From: CAMDPA01 sp965223035 | GTDB lineage: Bacteria > Pseudomonadota > Alphaproteobacteria > Rhizobiales > Hyphomicrobiaceae | Reading direction: 5' to 3' | Length of the DNA: 64,000 bases | NCBI GenBank assembly: GCA_965223035.1 | Contig: OZ244980.1 | Span: forward strand, 2,480,001 to 2,544,000 | In this document: positions 1-8,711 of the stretch, piece by piece | How the letters are laid out: every line of letters starts with the position of its first letter | How positions within the stretch are numbered: position 1 is the first letter of the stretch | Made by a program: the position numbers and the translations under genes | The notes under the pieces: model-generated | Seen by the model: only the letters and a program-made list of their open reading frames with translations | Database searches by the model: none | Told to the model about the DNA's origin: nothing

Positions 1-447
1 GCCGATCAGGCGTGCGGCATAGGCTTCATCGATGGCGGCCTGGAGGTGCTCGCGCTCGCGGATGAATTCGCCGCGGATGTAGATGTAGCAGGCGTGCGCG
101 CGCATGGCGAAGGAGGCCACCAGGCACCCTTCGATCAACAGATGTGGGTCATGCCGCATGATCTCGCGATCTTTGCACGACCCGGGCTCGGATTCGTCGG
201 CGTTGACGACCAGGTAGCTCGGGCGAGGATCGTTCTTGGGCATGAACGACCACTTCAGCCCGGTCGGAAACCCGGCGCCGCCGCGTCCGCGCAGGCCAGA
301 CGCCTTGACCTCGTCGATGATCCAGTCGTGGCCGCGCTCAATCAACAGCTTGGTCTCGTCCCATGCCCCGCGGTGACGGGCGCCCTCGAGCCCCCGGTCG
401 TGAAAGCCATAGAGGTTGGTGAAGATGCGGTCTTTGTCGGCGAGCAT
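1..447 (-). CDS. nuoF: NADH-quinone oxidoreductase subunit F, N-terminal part (cut by window edge)
   Basis: This is the first 149 residues of the complex I subunit that binds NADH and FMN and passes electrons to the iron-sulfur chain on the cytoplasmic arm. The glycine-rich FMN/NADH loop GLRGRGGAGFPTGLKW lies at residues 51-66, followed by VVNADESEPGSCKDREI at about 81-96, both hallmarks of NuoF. The ATG at 447-445 is preceded by GGGGAG at a good distance. The gene runs leftward out of the window, so the C-terminal 4Fe-4S domain is not seen. It follows nuoE on the same strand, separated by a small membrane-protein gene. Identification is secure. Confidence 0.96.
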   Translation of the reverse strand, partial: MLADKDRIFTNLYGFHDRGLEGARHRGAWDETKLLIERGHDWIIDEVKASGLRGRGGAGFPTGLKWSFMPKNDPRPSYLVVNADESEPGSCKDREIMRHDPHLLIEGCLVASFAMRAHACYIYIRGEFIREREHLQAAIDEAYAARLIG

Positions 448-491
448 CAGCTCAAGCTCCCCATGTCAAGTCGGGCCCGGCCTACCGGGCT

Positions 492-689
492 TCAGGACTT
501 CCCACTGTTGATCGTCTGGATGAGATAGGTCGCGACGGCAAAACCGAAAAAGCCGGCTACGATCAGGCTGGTCTCGACGTCGAGTTGGCCGACCCAACGC
601 CCGGCCAAAAAAACCGCCGATCCTACCGCGAGACCGATCATCACGGCGCGGTAGATGGGTCGCTCGGTCGGTTTCTTGTTCGCGGTCAT
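492..689 (-). CDS. Small two-helix membrane protein between nuoE and nuoF
   Basis: A 65-residue protein in line with nuoE (103 bp upstream) and nuoF (44 bp downstream). After a short basic N-terminus (MTANKKPTERPIYR) there are two hydrophobic segments, about residues 16-31 and 39-58, so a two-pass inner-membrane protein is likely. The start chosen is the ATG at 689-687; the frame stays open further upstream, but that part reads as Arg/Pro-rich low-quality sequence. Unidentified small reading frames inside nuo operons are known in alphaproteobacteria. A role in complex I assembly is only an inference from position. Confidence 0.6.
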   Translation of the reverse strand: MTANKKPTERPIYRAVMIGLAVGSAVFLAGRWVGQLDVETSLIVAGFFGFAVATYLIQTINSGKS

Positions 690-792
690 CGTGTCGGCAA
701 TCGGTTGTTGTGCGCGGCAATGCCTGTTGCGAATGCATGTTGGTGGTGGTGCTGTGATCTCAAACGCTACATGCCGGTGGTCGGAGCAGTCC

Positions 793-1488
793 TTATCCCT
801 CCTTTTGTGCGGCGGCCGACGCATCGGACTTGGCCGCGGCATCTAAGAAGCGCTGCTTCCAACGCCCGACGACAGAACCGTCGAACAGTCTCGGCTCCTT
901 CAATGTGGTAATGCCGGCCGCCGGCGCGGAAGCGGTGCGTCCAATCTGCGAGCCGGGCTTGACGGGCTGGCCGTTCGCAATGCCGTCCAGAACCCGTTCC
1001 ATCAATTCCGGCGTCAAATCCTCATAGGTGTCCTTGCCGATCTGCACCATCGGCGCATTGGCACAACTGCCGAGGCACTCGACTTCCTCCCACGAAAAAT
1101 CGCCACCAGCGGAGAGCTGATGCGGCTTCGGACTGATGCGGCGCTCACAAACGGCGCGGATCGCCTCCGCCCCGCGCAGCATGCAGGGCGTGGTGCCGCA
1201 CACCTGGACGTGGGCCTTGGCGCCGACCGGGGCGAGCTGGAACATCGTGTAGAACGTCGCCACCTCGTAGACCCGGATTGGAGCCATCTGCAGCATGTCG
1301 GCGACCTCGCGGCAGGCCGGTTCGGTCAGCCATCCCTCCTGCTCGTGAGCGCGCCACAACAGCGGGATGACGGCGGACGCCTGCTTGCCGGCTGGATAGT
1401 TCGCGATCATCTCCCGCGCCCAGTTCAGGTTTTCTGCCGTGAACGCAAAGCTCGCCGGCTGCTCAGGATGAAATCGGCGTACGGCCAC
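793..1488 (-). CDS. nuoE: NADH-quinone oxidoreductase subunit E (2Fe-2S thioredoxin-like)
   Basis: A subunit of the complex I NADH-dehydrogenase module that holds the N1a 2Fe-2S cluster. From the GTG start at 1488 the protein has 231 residues. The four cluster ligands are Cys97 and Cys102 (VCGTTPCML) and Cys138 and Cys142 (ECLGSCANAP), and the N-terminal helix bundle is the usual NuoE form. An in-frame start at 1581 would add 31 residues rich in Pro and Arg that the family lacks; the GTG gives the normal alphaproteobacterial start (MAVRRFHPEQPASF). The C-terminus, past about residue 175, is an extension rich in Ala and Lys, common in this class. Confidence 0.95.
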   Translation of the reverse strand: MAVRRFHPEQPASFAFTAENLNWAREMIANYPAGKQASAVIPLLWRAHEQEGWLTEPACREVADMLQMAPIRVYEVATFYTMFQLAPVGAKAHVQVCGTTPCMLRGAEAIRAVCERRISPKPHQLSAGGDFSWEEVECLGSCANAPMVQIGKDTYEDLTPELMERVLDGIANGQPVKPGSQIGRTASAPAAGITTLKEPRLFDGSVVGRWKQRFLDAAAKSDASAAAQKEG

Positions 1489-1767
1489 GTTGGTCTCGCT
1501 TTGGCTTGGAGGCCCCCCTGCAACCCGTAAGGGCTGTTTCGGTGAGCGCACAGTCGGGTTTGCCGGAAGGCCGCGTGCCAACTCACGGGTCAGAGCGCGA
1601 CGCTACGATGTCGCTCACTGAGTAAGCCGTCCCGACCGGACTGACAAGCCGGACAGGATGCAGCAGGCCGGTCAACACCGGGGTCATGCCATCTGCCCGT
1701 GGGTTGCGCTTTTGATCGTCGCGGGCGCGACCCAGGAGTCTGTGCAAGCGGGTTAAGGGCGATGGGC

Positions 1768-2115
1768 TCATCCGAGCGAGGAAAGTGTCCAGCCGAGGAT
1801 CACCAAGCCGGCGGCAGCAGGTGCGAGAAACAGCGACGTCTGTGAGGCGACGCGAAGGAGGCCAGTCCACACAATGGCGAGCACCAGACCGCCGGCAAGA
1901 ACCACCCAACCGCCAACCTCGCCACCATTGAGTATGGCGGACGCGAACCCGACGATCAGGCTCACAAGTCCCAACAGCACAGGCACAGCTGGCCAATTGA
2001 CCTGGATCACTCCCATCGGCCACCCGTAGTGCAGCGCGAACATTCGGTAGGTGGCAAGGCTCAACCCCCACCCGAAGGCACCCGCGGCGGTGCACAACAG
2101 GAGGTCAAAGTTCAT
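1768..2115 (-). CDS. Hypothetical small integral membrane protein
   Basis: A 115-residue, very hydrophobic protein with about four predicted membrane segments (roughly residues 3-22, 42-62, 69-88 and 94-112). It has no signal peptide with a clear cleavage site and no conserved catalytic motif that I recognise. It lies upstream of nuoE on the same strand, but 279 bp apart, so co-transcription is uncertain. The ATG at 2115 is followed by a normal membrane-protein N-terminus, and a TATAAT-like hexamer lies about 35 bp upstream. Function unknown. Confidence 0.55.
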   Translation of the reverse strand: MNFDLLLCTAAGAFGWGLSLATYRMFALHYGWPMGVIQVNWPAVPVLLGLVSLIVGFASAILNGGEVGGWVVLAGGLVLAIVWTGLLRVASQTSLFLAPAAAGLVILGWTLSSLG

Positions 2116-2398
2116 CGCGCGAACTCCGGCAGAATTGCTGATGATACAACATTATAGTCCATAATCTTAAGAGCGTGACCAGGCTAACCTAGCCGGCTGC
2201 AAGGACAACAGCATCGCATGGTTAAGCGGGCCCGCCGGCGACCGCGATAGCGATCGCCGATCAGACACAGCGGAGCAGTGTTCAGGGCGCAGCCGCGTCG
2301 ACCGGACGGCGCCTGGATCGTGTCTTCCTCAAGCAGAATTGCGTTGCCGGCCCGCTTCCACCTGGCCCGCGACGACAGCGTGCCACTGAACGGTCGGG
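2116..2398. other. Non-coding stretch upstream of the membrane-protein gene
   Basis: No convincing gene is seen. The part next to the gene is AT-rich and carries a promoter-like hexamer. The part near 2340-2398 resembles the left part of the composite intergenic element at 29827-29967; both share TGCCGGCCCGCTTCC. Confidence 0.4.
2151..2156 (-). promoter_or_regulatory. Possible -10 hexamer for the 115-aa membrane protein
   Basis: Read on the minus strand this is TATAAT, a perfect -10 hexamer in an otherwise GC-rich genome, 35 bp before the ATG at 2115. No good TTGACA-like -35 box is at the right distance, so the call is weak. Confidence 0.3.
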
Positions 2399-2433
2399 TG
2401 GGGAGCGGGATGGTTCCAGCGATCGCTGAAACG
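2399..2433 (+). repeat. Box B intergenic repeat, copy 1
   Basis: A copy of a second dispersed motif whose best reading is GGGAGCGGGATGGTTCCAGC followed by an ATACTGAAACG-like end. Here it joins directly to a CTAG hairpin repeat. Other copies are at 29936, 41176, 50377, 52291 (minus), 55707 (minus) and 56193. Confidence 0.6.
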
Positions 2434-2516
2434 CTAGAGCAACCTGCCTTTAATCGGAATCGGAACGATCCCGATTAAAGGCAGGTTGCTCTACACTTTA
2501 AGGCGCGATGATCTAG
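2434..2516. repeat. CTAG-bounded hairpin repeat, copy 1 (full form)
   Basis: The element begins CTAGAGCAACCTGCC, forms an inverted repeat CCTTTAATCGG / CCGATTAAAGG, repeats the left end in reverse (GGCAGGTTGCTCTA), and ends with TTTAAGGCGCGATGATCTAG. On the minus strand the terminal TAG at 2515-2513 is the stop codon of the hydrolase/OsmC gene. It belongs to a family of at least thirteen copies in this window. Confidence 0.85.
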
Positions 2517-3748
2517 GTGTGATCGGTCAGCCCGGTGACGATCGCCGAAGACGCTTGCAAAGTCCGATGCACCGGACACTTGTCGGCAATCTCAAGCAGC
2601 TTTGCGCGCATATCCGGATCAGTCTCTGAGTGCACTGTGATTATTCTCTCGAAGCGATCGATTTTCCCGGTCCGACCCACGGCAGCCTCTCCGCAATCCT
2701 GGCAATGTTGGCTGGCCACCTTGCCGTGTCTGACACCCACTGAGACGCGGCCCAGGTCCAACTTTTTGTGCTCGGCGTAGATGCGCAGCGTCATCGCCGT
2801 ACAGGCGCCGAGCGCAATCGACAAAAAGTCATAGGGGCTCGGTCCGGTGTCCAGTCCGCCAACGGATGCCGGCTCGTCCGCCAGCAATCGGTGCCGGCCC
2901 GACAGAACGATGTTTTGGAACTTGCCCTCACCGGTCTCACGCACCGTGACTGTTTCGGCGGCGGTGTCGTCGGCGGCAACCTCCGGCAGATACTTGGAAG
3001 CCCAGGCAGCGATCACGGTCGCGGCATAGGCTGCGTCGGCCGGCTCCGACACCAGGTGGTCGGCGTCATCGAGCGAGACGAAGCTTTTGGGATGCTTGGC
3101 GGCGACGAAGATCTTGGTTGCGTTGTCAATGCCCACAACCTGGTCGCGGGGCGCATGCATGACCAACAGCGCCTTACCCAGCTCGGCGATGGTGCTCGTC
3201 AGGGCATGGTCCAATGCGTCCTCGATAAAGGAGCGGCGCATGGTAAAGGTGCGGCCGGCGAGCGTCACTTGGGCCTGGCCGTCGCGCTTGATATCCTGCA
3301 GCGACGCGCCGAACTGCTGCAAGACGTGAGCGGCATCGCAGGGCGCACCAATGGTGACGACCGCCTTGGCCTCGGGTATCTGCCGGCTCGCGGCGAGCAT
3401 GGCCGTTCCACCCAGCGAATGGCCGATGAGAATGGCTGGTGCCTGGTAGGCCTGCCGCAGATAATCCGCAGCTCGCACCAGGTCCTCGATGTTGCTTGAG
3501 AAGTTGGTGTTCGAAAACTCTCCTTCGGACGAGCCGAGGCCGGTGAAATCGAACCTGAGCACGCCGACACCGAGTTGGGCCAGTGCGCTCGAGATCCGCT
3601 TTGCTGCCAAAATGTCCTTTGTGCACGTGAAGCAGTGGGCGAACAGGGCGAACGCTCTGATCTGACCGGCCGGTAGGTCCAGTCGGGCCGACAGGGTTTC
3701 GCCGGAGCCGCCAGTGAAGGTTGCACGTAACACAGAGTGAGCTGCCAT
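2513..3748 (-). CDS. Bifunctional alpha/beta hydrolase / OsmC-like protein
   Basis: A 411-residue two-domain protein. The N-terminal half (about 1-250) is an alpha/beta hydrolase with the nucleophile elbow GHSLGG (Ser111) and a late DADHLV segment supplying the likely catalytic His. The C-terminal part (about 270-411) is an OsmC/Ohr-type domain with the two reactive cysteines in GACTAMT (Cys316) and CPVHRTL (Cys391), as in peroxide-reducing OsmC proteins. This fusion is a known architecture in proteobacteria; the substrate is unknown, but detoxification of organic hydroperoxides plus ester hydrolysis is plausible. The ATG at 3748 has GAGGATCG just upstream. The stop codon is part of a CTAG repeat. 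Confidence 0.9.
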   Translation of the reverse strand: MAAHSVLRATFTGGSGETLSARLDLPAGQIRAFALFAHCFTCTKDILAAKRISSALAQLGVGVLRFDFTGLGSSEGEFSNTNFSSNIEDLVRAADYLRQAYQAPAILIGHSLGGTAMLAASRQIPEAKAVVTIGAPCDAAHVLQQFGASLQDIKRDGQAQVTLAGRTFTMRRSFIEDALDHALTSTIAELGKALLVMHAPRDQVVGIDNATKIFVAAKHPKSFVSLDDADHLVSEPADAAYAATVIAAWASKYLPEVAADDTAAETVTVRETGEGKFQNIVLSGRHRLLADEPASVGGLDTGPSPYDFLSIALGACTAMTLRIYAEHKKLDLGRVSVGVRHGKVASQHCQDCGEAAVGRTGKIDRFERIITVHSETDPDMRAKLLEIADKCPVHRTLQASSAIVTGLTDHT

Positions 3749-4103
3749 GATCGATCCTCACAATTCCGAAGCCAGACCCGCGCTAGAGCAACCTGCCTTT
3801 AATCGGAATCGGAACGATCCCGATCAAAGGCGCAAAGATGATCTAGCCTATACCATGGGCTTCGCCAGAAGATGAGCGGGGCGGTCGACGGTGGCGTTCG
3901 TGAACCGCTGCTGAATGCGAAGCGGGCGCGCGCAGCTGCAGCGTGGCGATAACGGCGGCAGCCGCCGGCATCAGCCCGTGCCCTGTCGCCCCAAAGGTGC
4001 GTGCTTTGAAGAGCGGCAGGCTGAAGCAAGACGCGCGGGAGGTGCGCACAGCATCGCGCCGTCGGCGGCTGTGCGGCCCAACATGTGGGTCGATGCTGGC
4101 AGG
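3749..4103. other. Intergenic region with one hairpin repeat
   Basis: 355 bp between two minus-strand genes. It holds a CTAG repeat at 3783-3846. The short frames in the rest show no family resemblance, and I see no promoter or terminator I would defend. Confidence 0.4.
3783..3846. repeat. CTAG-bounded hairpin repeat, copy 2 (short form)
   Basis: Starts CTAGAGCAACCTGCC, has the TTTAATCGG core and CCGATCAAAGG return arm, and ends AAGATGATCTAG. It lacks the internal copy of the GGCAGGTTGCTC arm, so it is the short A-end/B-end form. Confidence 0.8.
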
Positions 4104-5042
4104 TCAGATGCCCGAGCTGGCCATGTCCGCCAGCCGGTTGCGCGCGATCACGGCGAGCACACTGCCCCGCGGGGCGTGTTCGGCGACGTGCAGGTAGTCA
4201 GAGCGTGCACGTTTCAATTGGCCGGCCTTGAGCAGCACGCCGGCACGCGCCAACCGGCTGGCAATGTTGTTGGGCTCCAACATCAGGAGCGCGTCGTAAT
4301 CCTTCGTCGCGGCGTCATAGCGTTTGAGCGCGATGTGGGAAGAGGCCCTGGCGCGGAGCGTCGATGCGGTGCGTGGCGCCAGCTGCAGGGATGTCGTGAA
4401 ATCGGCGAGCGCGGAGGTGTGCTGCATCCTGCGTGCCAGAATCATACCGCGCATGGCGTAGGCGCGGGCGTTGTCGGGCTGCAGCTCGACGGCTCGATCG
4501 GCGTCGCGCAAGGCGCGCGCGGTTTGTCCGCGCAGGACCAGAGCGCCAGCGCGCTTGACCCTCAGCCGCGCTTGGTTTGGCGCCATGCGCAGGGCCTCAT
4601 CAAAGTCGGCGATCGCACGTTCGAGGCGAAAGCGAAGCAGGTAGCATTCACCCCGCAAGGCATAGGCCCGGGTGAAGCCCGGATCGATGCGGATCGCTTC
4701 GTCAAAGTCGGCGGTGGCCCGCTCACACTGGTGTTTGTGCTTGAAGGCCTCACCACGCAGAACATAGGCCGCCGCCGACCTCGGATCGGCACGGAGTGCC
4801 GCACCGGCGAAGCCAATGGCCCGATCGTAGTGCTGCGCCCGAAGGGCTTGCCGGATCGCCGGCAGGTGCCGCTTGTTGGTGGACGAACCCGCATGCGGCG
4901 AGGCGGCAACCTGGGACGGCTTGGAGTGAAGTTGAGGCATCCGCGCCGTCTGCTCGGCCCAGGCGGTGCCTTGCACCGGTGCCAGCAGGGTCAACACAAT
5001 CCATGATAGGCCGATGCTCAAGCGGCCGCGCAATACCTGCAT
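4104..5042 (-). CDS. Secreted tetratricopeptide-repeat protein
   Basis: A 312-residue protein made almost entirely of TPR units: the patterns RAIADFDEALR, RATADFDEAIR and RYDAATKDYDALL recur about every 34 residues with the usual Ala, Gly and Pro spacing. The N-terminus is a signal peptide (basic MQVLRGR, hydrophobic core, cleavage near TAWAEQ at about residue 30), so it probably acts in the periplasm as a protein-binding scaffold. I chose the ATG at 5042 because AGAGGA lies 8 bp upstream; an in-frame ATG at 5063 has no ribosome binding site. The binding partner is unknown. Confidence 0.82.
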   Translation of the reverse strand: MQVLRGRLSIGLSWIVLTLLAPVQGTAWAEQTARMPQLHSKPSQVAASPHAGSSTNKRHLPAIRQALRAQHYDRAIGFAGAALRADPRSAAAYVLRGEAFKHKHQCERATADFDEAIRIDPGFTRAYALRGECYLLRFRLERAIADFDEALRMAPNQARLRVKRAGALVLRGQTARALRDADRAVELQPDNARAYAMRGMILARRMQHTSALADFTTSLQLAPRTASTLRARASSHIALKRYDAATKDYDALLMLEPNNIASRLARAGVLLKAGQLKRARSDYLHVAEHAPRGSVLAVIARNRLADMASSGI

Positions 5043-5371
5043 AAGAAAATCCTCTGGATGCAATTAGGCCGTGCCTACAGCATCCGTGAGTCGCGATCAA
5101 CGCAAGCCAGCCATCGGCGGTGGTCAAGTGTGGCGCGTTGGTGACAGGTCTGCCCACAGCCTGGTTGGCGATCGCCGACGCCGACAAAATCGTCACGGTG
5201 TGGCTCAGGCGCTGCACCTTTCAGCACGCATGCGGCCACCGGCTAGACTTGAACGTTGAGTGTTGGCGGGACCCGTCCCCTGCTCCACCCGGCCTCCAAC
5301 AACATCGGGCCATGGATGGTCTGGCAGGTGGAACGGGCCAGCGAGGCTGATCTGCCAAGCGCGGAGAAAAC
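5043..5371. other. Intergenic region, nothing recognised
   Basis: 329 bp between two minus-strand genes. Short frames on both strands have no family features, and no hairpin repeat is present. Confidence 0.35.
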
Positions 5372-6205
5372 TTAACCGGTGATCACGGCATAAAAGAAGC
5401 GCGCGGACATCAGGCCCAAGAACGCCGCGAATGCGAGTTCCAGCCACCGCTTGGGCAGGCCGTGCGCGAGCCGCGCGCCAATCGGCGCCGCAAACACGCT
5501 TGCTGGGATCACGGCGGCAGCGCCGACCAGGCTGACAAACCCCAACGATAGCGCCGGTAGACCCTCGTGGCCCCAACCGGCCCAGATGAAGCCGATCGTG
5601 CCTGGAATGGCGATCAGCGGTCCCAATCCAGAGCTGGTCGCCACCGATGGCAGCAGCCGCCAGCCATATAGCGACAGGAAGGTGATCATAAAGGCGGCGC
5701 CACCGACACTCATCAGGGTCGAAATCAGTCCAATCGCAAACGCGGTTGCCTCGACCACGAACGAAGCGGGCAAGCGGTCGGCTATCCGCCAATGTTCGCG
5801 CCCGAGCGCCGTCTTGATCGCCAACACCGCCCCGATGCCAGCCCAGATACCCATGAGCACCGGTCCCGTCACATGCCCGGCAATCCATGCGCCGACGCCG
5901 ACGCCGACGACGATCCACGGCGCCACGCGTCGGAGCAAAGCCAGATCGACGAGGCCCGTGGCGCAATGGGCGCGAAACGAGGACAGCGTGGTCGGCACCA
6001 TCACTGCCAGCGACGTCCCCAAGCACATGTGCATCAGGATCGTGGGCTCCACCTCGATCGCGGCGAAGGCTTCATAAAGAGCCGGTACCAGGATGGCGCC
6101 GCCGCCGATGCCGAACAGCCCGGACAGAAACCCCATGACGAACCCGGCGACCAACAGCGCCAAACCCAGCATCACGAGTGTCTGCGTTGATACGCCGAAG
6201 TCCAT
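5372..6205 (-). CDS. Sulfite exporter TauE/SafE family permease
   Basis: A 277-residue membrane protein with about eight hydrophobic segments. The first repeat carries the family signature GFLSGLFGIGGGAILVPAL near residues 25-43, and the second half carries the matching SVGGAAFMITFLSLYGW near 165-182, the inverted duplication typical of TauE/SafE. Members move sulfite, sulfonates or other small anions across the inner membrane; the substrate here cannot be told from sequence or neighbours. The ATG at 6205 follows GGAGGCTCG. It is a single-gene unit, with a CTAG repeat pair upstream. Confidence 0.9.
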   Translation of the reverse strand: MDFGVSTQTLVMLGLALLVAGFVMGFLSGLFGIGGGAILVPALYEAFAAIEVEPTILMHMCLGTSLAVMVPTTLSSFRAHCATGLVDLALLRRVAPWIVVGVGVGAWIAGHVTGPVLMGIWAGIGAVLAIKTALGREHWRIADRLPASFVVEATAFAIGLISTLMSVGGAAFMITFLSLYGWRLLPSVATSSGLGPLIAIPGTIGFIWAGWGHEGLPALSLGFVSLVGAAAVIPASVFAAPIGARLAHGLPKRWLELAFAAFLGLMSARFFYAVITG

Positions 6206-6264
6206 CGAGCCTCCGGTAGGGCCATCAGGTTTGGGGTGGGATGCAGCAGGGATGCGGCCGCATG

Positions 6265-6400
6265 CTAGAGCAACCTGCCTTTAATCGGAATCGGAACGAT
6301 CCCGATTAAAGGCAGGTTGCTCACCACTTTAAGAGCGATCATCTTTGCGCCTTAAATCGGAACCGGCTTTGCGGTTCCGATTAAAGGCGCGATGATCTAG
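6265..6400. repeat. CTAG hairpin repeat, copy 3 (two hairpins in tandem)
   Basis: A complete A-type hairpin (CTAGAGCAACCTGCC ... GGCAGGTTGCTC) is followed by ACTTTAAGAGCGATCATC and a second hairpin of the AATCGGAACCG / CGGTTCCGATT type, ending GCGCGATGATCTAG. This is the long composite form, also seen at 33617-33751. Confidence 0.85.
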
Positions 6401-6747
6401 TCCCGGCAACCGCCGCGGTCACGTTTCGGCGAAATACGGGCGTCCCCGATGGGGCGTGACGCCGGCACCTGGGGTCGGGTTGGTTCAGGCTGGCCAAGCT
6501 TGCTGATGCCGCGGTGGGGCGAGCGGGCGCCGGCCAATCGTCGACACCGGCTATCGGCGTCGTGGCGTTTCGATCGTCGCCGTGCTCGCCGTCAAGCCTT
6601 GCGCCGGGTGTGACGCTGGCGGGAGCCCAGCGATTGTGTTAGGGCGCAGAGCAAATTCCCCGTCGATGCCCCCACCTGGCCAGGAACGGTTCTGCGCGGC
6701 GACGCGCGACCATCCCTTGATGCCTGAAATGAGCCAACGAGTCGTCC
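6401..6747. other. typA upstream region
   Basis: 347 bp of non-coding sequence between the repeat pair and typA. It should hold the typA promoter, but I cannot point to hexamers with confidence. Confidence 0.35.
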
Positions 6748-8574
6748 ATGCAGGTGCGCAACATTGCGATTATCGCCCACGTCGATCACGGCAAGACCAC
6801 GCTGGTCGACGGGCTGCTCCGACAGTCCGGAGCGTTTCGGGACAACCAAAAGGTCGCCTCCCAGGCCATGGACTCACATGACCTGGAACGCGAGCGTGGC
6901 ATCACGATTCTCGCCAAGTGCACTTCGATCGTGTGGCGCGGTACGCGGATCAACATCGTGGATACACCGGGCCATGCCGACTTCGGCGGCGAGGTAGAAC
7001 GTATCCTCAACATGGTAGATGGTGCCATCGTCTTGGTCGACGCATCCGAGGGGCCTTTACCGCAAACCAAGTTCGTCGTGTCGAAGGCGCTGCAGCAGGG
7101 GTTGCGTCCGATCGTAGCGATCAACAAGGTCGACCGTCCCGATGAACGGCATAACGAGGTGTTGAACGAAGTGTTCGACCTGTTCGCCGGTCTGGATGCG
7201 TGCGATCAGCAGCTCGATTTCCCGGTGCTGTATGGTTCGGGCCGCGACGGCTGGATGGCGGACGACGCGGCCGGGCCTAGAACCGACCTCGCGCCCATGC
7301 TCGATCTGGTGTTGCAGCATGTGCCGCCACCGACCGTGGAAGACGGACCGTTCCGGATGCTGGCGACGACGTTGGAGGCCGATCCCTTCCTTGGCCGTAT
7401 TCTGACCGGGCGCATTAGCTCTGGCACCTTGCGCGCCAACATGCGGATCAAGGCGCTGAACCGGGAAGGCGATTTGATCGAAACCGCCAGGGCCACCAAG
7501 GTCTTGGCCTTCCGCGGCCTAGAGCGGATGCCGATCGAGGCAGCCGATGCCGGTGACATCGTTGCCGTCGCCGGTTTGGCCGAAGCGACCGTCGCCGACA
7601 CCTTGTGCGATCCGGACGTCACCGCGCCGCTCGCCGCGCAGCCGGTCGACCCGCCGACGCTGTCGATGACGTTTCGGATCAATGACGGTCCATTGGCTGG
7701 ACAGGAGGGTGACAAGGTGCAAAGCCGCGTGATCCGGGAGCGGTTGCTGCGGGAAGCGGAGCGCAACATCGCCATTCGCGTGAGTGAATCACAGGACAGC
7801 GAAAGTTTCGACGTGGCGGGCCGCGGTGAGCTGCAGCTTGGTGTGCTGATCGAGACGATGCGGCGCGAGGGCTTCGAACTGACCGTCTCACGCCCACGGG
7901 TCGTCATGAAAACCGATGCTGAAACCGGACAAAGGCTGGAGCCGGTCGAAGATGTGATCATCGACGTCGATGAGCCGTATGCCGGGGTGGTCGTGCAAAG
8001 TCTTGCCGAACGCAAGGGCGAAATGATGGAAATGCGGCCCTCTGGCGGTGGTCGCCAGCGGCTGGTGTTCGTCGTGCCGACCCGCGGGCTGATCGGCTAT
8101 CACGGAGAGCTATTGACGCTGACCCGCGGCACGGCCGTCATGAACCGCTTGTTCCACGGCTACGTGCCGCACAAAGGCGAGATCAGCGGGCGGCGCAACG
8201 GCGTTTTGATCTCCAACGCGGATGGGGACGCGGCCGGTTATGCCCTATTTCATTTGGAGGACCGCGGTCCGTTGATGATTGGGCCGCAGACCAAAGTCTA
8301 CGTCGGGATGATTGTTGGCGAGAACAGTCGCGACAACGATCTGGAGGTCAATGTCATCAAGGGCAAGAAGCTCACCAACGTCCGCGCCTCGGGTAAGGAC
8401 GAAAACATTCAACTGTCGCCGCCGATGAAAATGCCACTGGAGCGGGCGATGTCGTATATCGACGACGACGAGTTGGTCGAGATCACGCCGTCTTCGATCC
8501 GGTTGAGGAAACGCTGGCTCGATCCGCATGAGCGCAAGAAGCAATCGCGTCGGCGAGAGGCGGCGGCGCTGTGA
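6748..8574 (+). CDS. typA: Translational GTPase TypA/BipA
   Basis: A 608-residue ribosome-associated GTPase of the EF-G family that helps 50S assembly and growth under stress. The G domain has AHVDHGKT (residues 10-17), DTPGHADFGGEVERIL (near 71-86) and NKVDRPD (near 126-132). Domain II and the EF-G-like domains III and V follow, and the C-terminal region has GLIGYHGELLTLTRGTAVM and the NVRASGKDENIQLSPP block specific to TypA. Length is normal for the family. It is a single gene with its own upstream region. Confidence 0.97.
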   Translation: MQVRNIAIIAHVDHGKTTLVDGLLRQSGAFRDNQKVASQAMDSHDLERERGITILAKCTSIVWRGTRINIVDTPGHADFGGEVERILNMVDGAIVLVDASEGPLPQTKFVVSKALQQGLRPIVAINKVDRPDERHNEVLNEVFDLFAGLDACDQQLDFPVLYGSGRDGWMADDAAGPRTDLAPMLDLVLQHVPPPTVEDGPFRMLATTLEADPFLGRILTGRISSGTLRANMRIKALNREGDLIETARATKVLAFRGLERMPIEAADAGDIVAVAGLAEATVADTLCDPDVTAPLAAQPVDPPTLSMTFRINDGPLAGQEGDKVQSRVIRERLLREAERNIAIRVSESQDSESFDVAGRGELQLGVLIETMRREGFELTVSRPRVVMKTDAETGQRLEPVEDVIIDVDEPYAGVVVQSLAERKGEMMEMRPSGGGRQRLVFVVPTRGLIGYHGELLTLTRGTAVMNRLFHGYVPHKGEISGRRNGVLISNADGDAAGYALFHLEDRGPLMIGPQTKVYVGMIVGENSRDNDLEVNVIKGKKLTNVRASGKDENIQLSPPMKMPLERAMSYIDDDELVEITPSSIRLRKRWLDPHERKKQSRRREAAAL

Positions 8575-8634
8575 ATGTGGTGACATCGATTGCGCCGAAG
8601 GCGGATCAGCCTTGCCGATCTGAACGCGGCTCGG

Positions 8635-8698
8635 CTAGATCATCGCGCCATAAATCGGAACCGCAAAGCCGGTTCCGATTTAACGCAGGTTGCTCTAG
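8635..8698. repeat. CTAG hairpin repeat, copy 4 (short form)
   Basis: Begins CTAGATCATCGCGCC, has the AATCGGAACCG / CGGTTCCGATT stem with the CAAAGC loop, and ends GCAGGTTGCTCTAG. It lies between the convergent ends of typA and the VOC gene, where it could end transcription from both sides. Confidence 0.85.
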
Positions 8699-8711
8699 CT
8701 CAGTGACCGTC

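Noticed and set aside
3915..5006. 363-codon open frame on the plus strand opposite the TPR gene
   Set aside because: It is the complement of a TPR-coding frame; the product is Arg/Gly-rich with no domain, while the minus frame shows clear TPR periodicity and a signal peptide.
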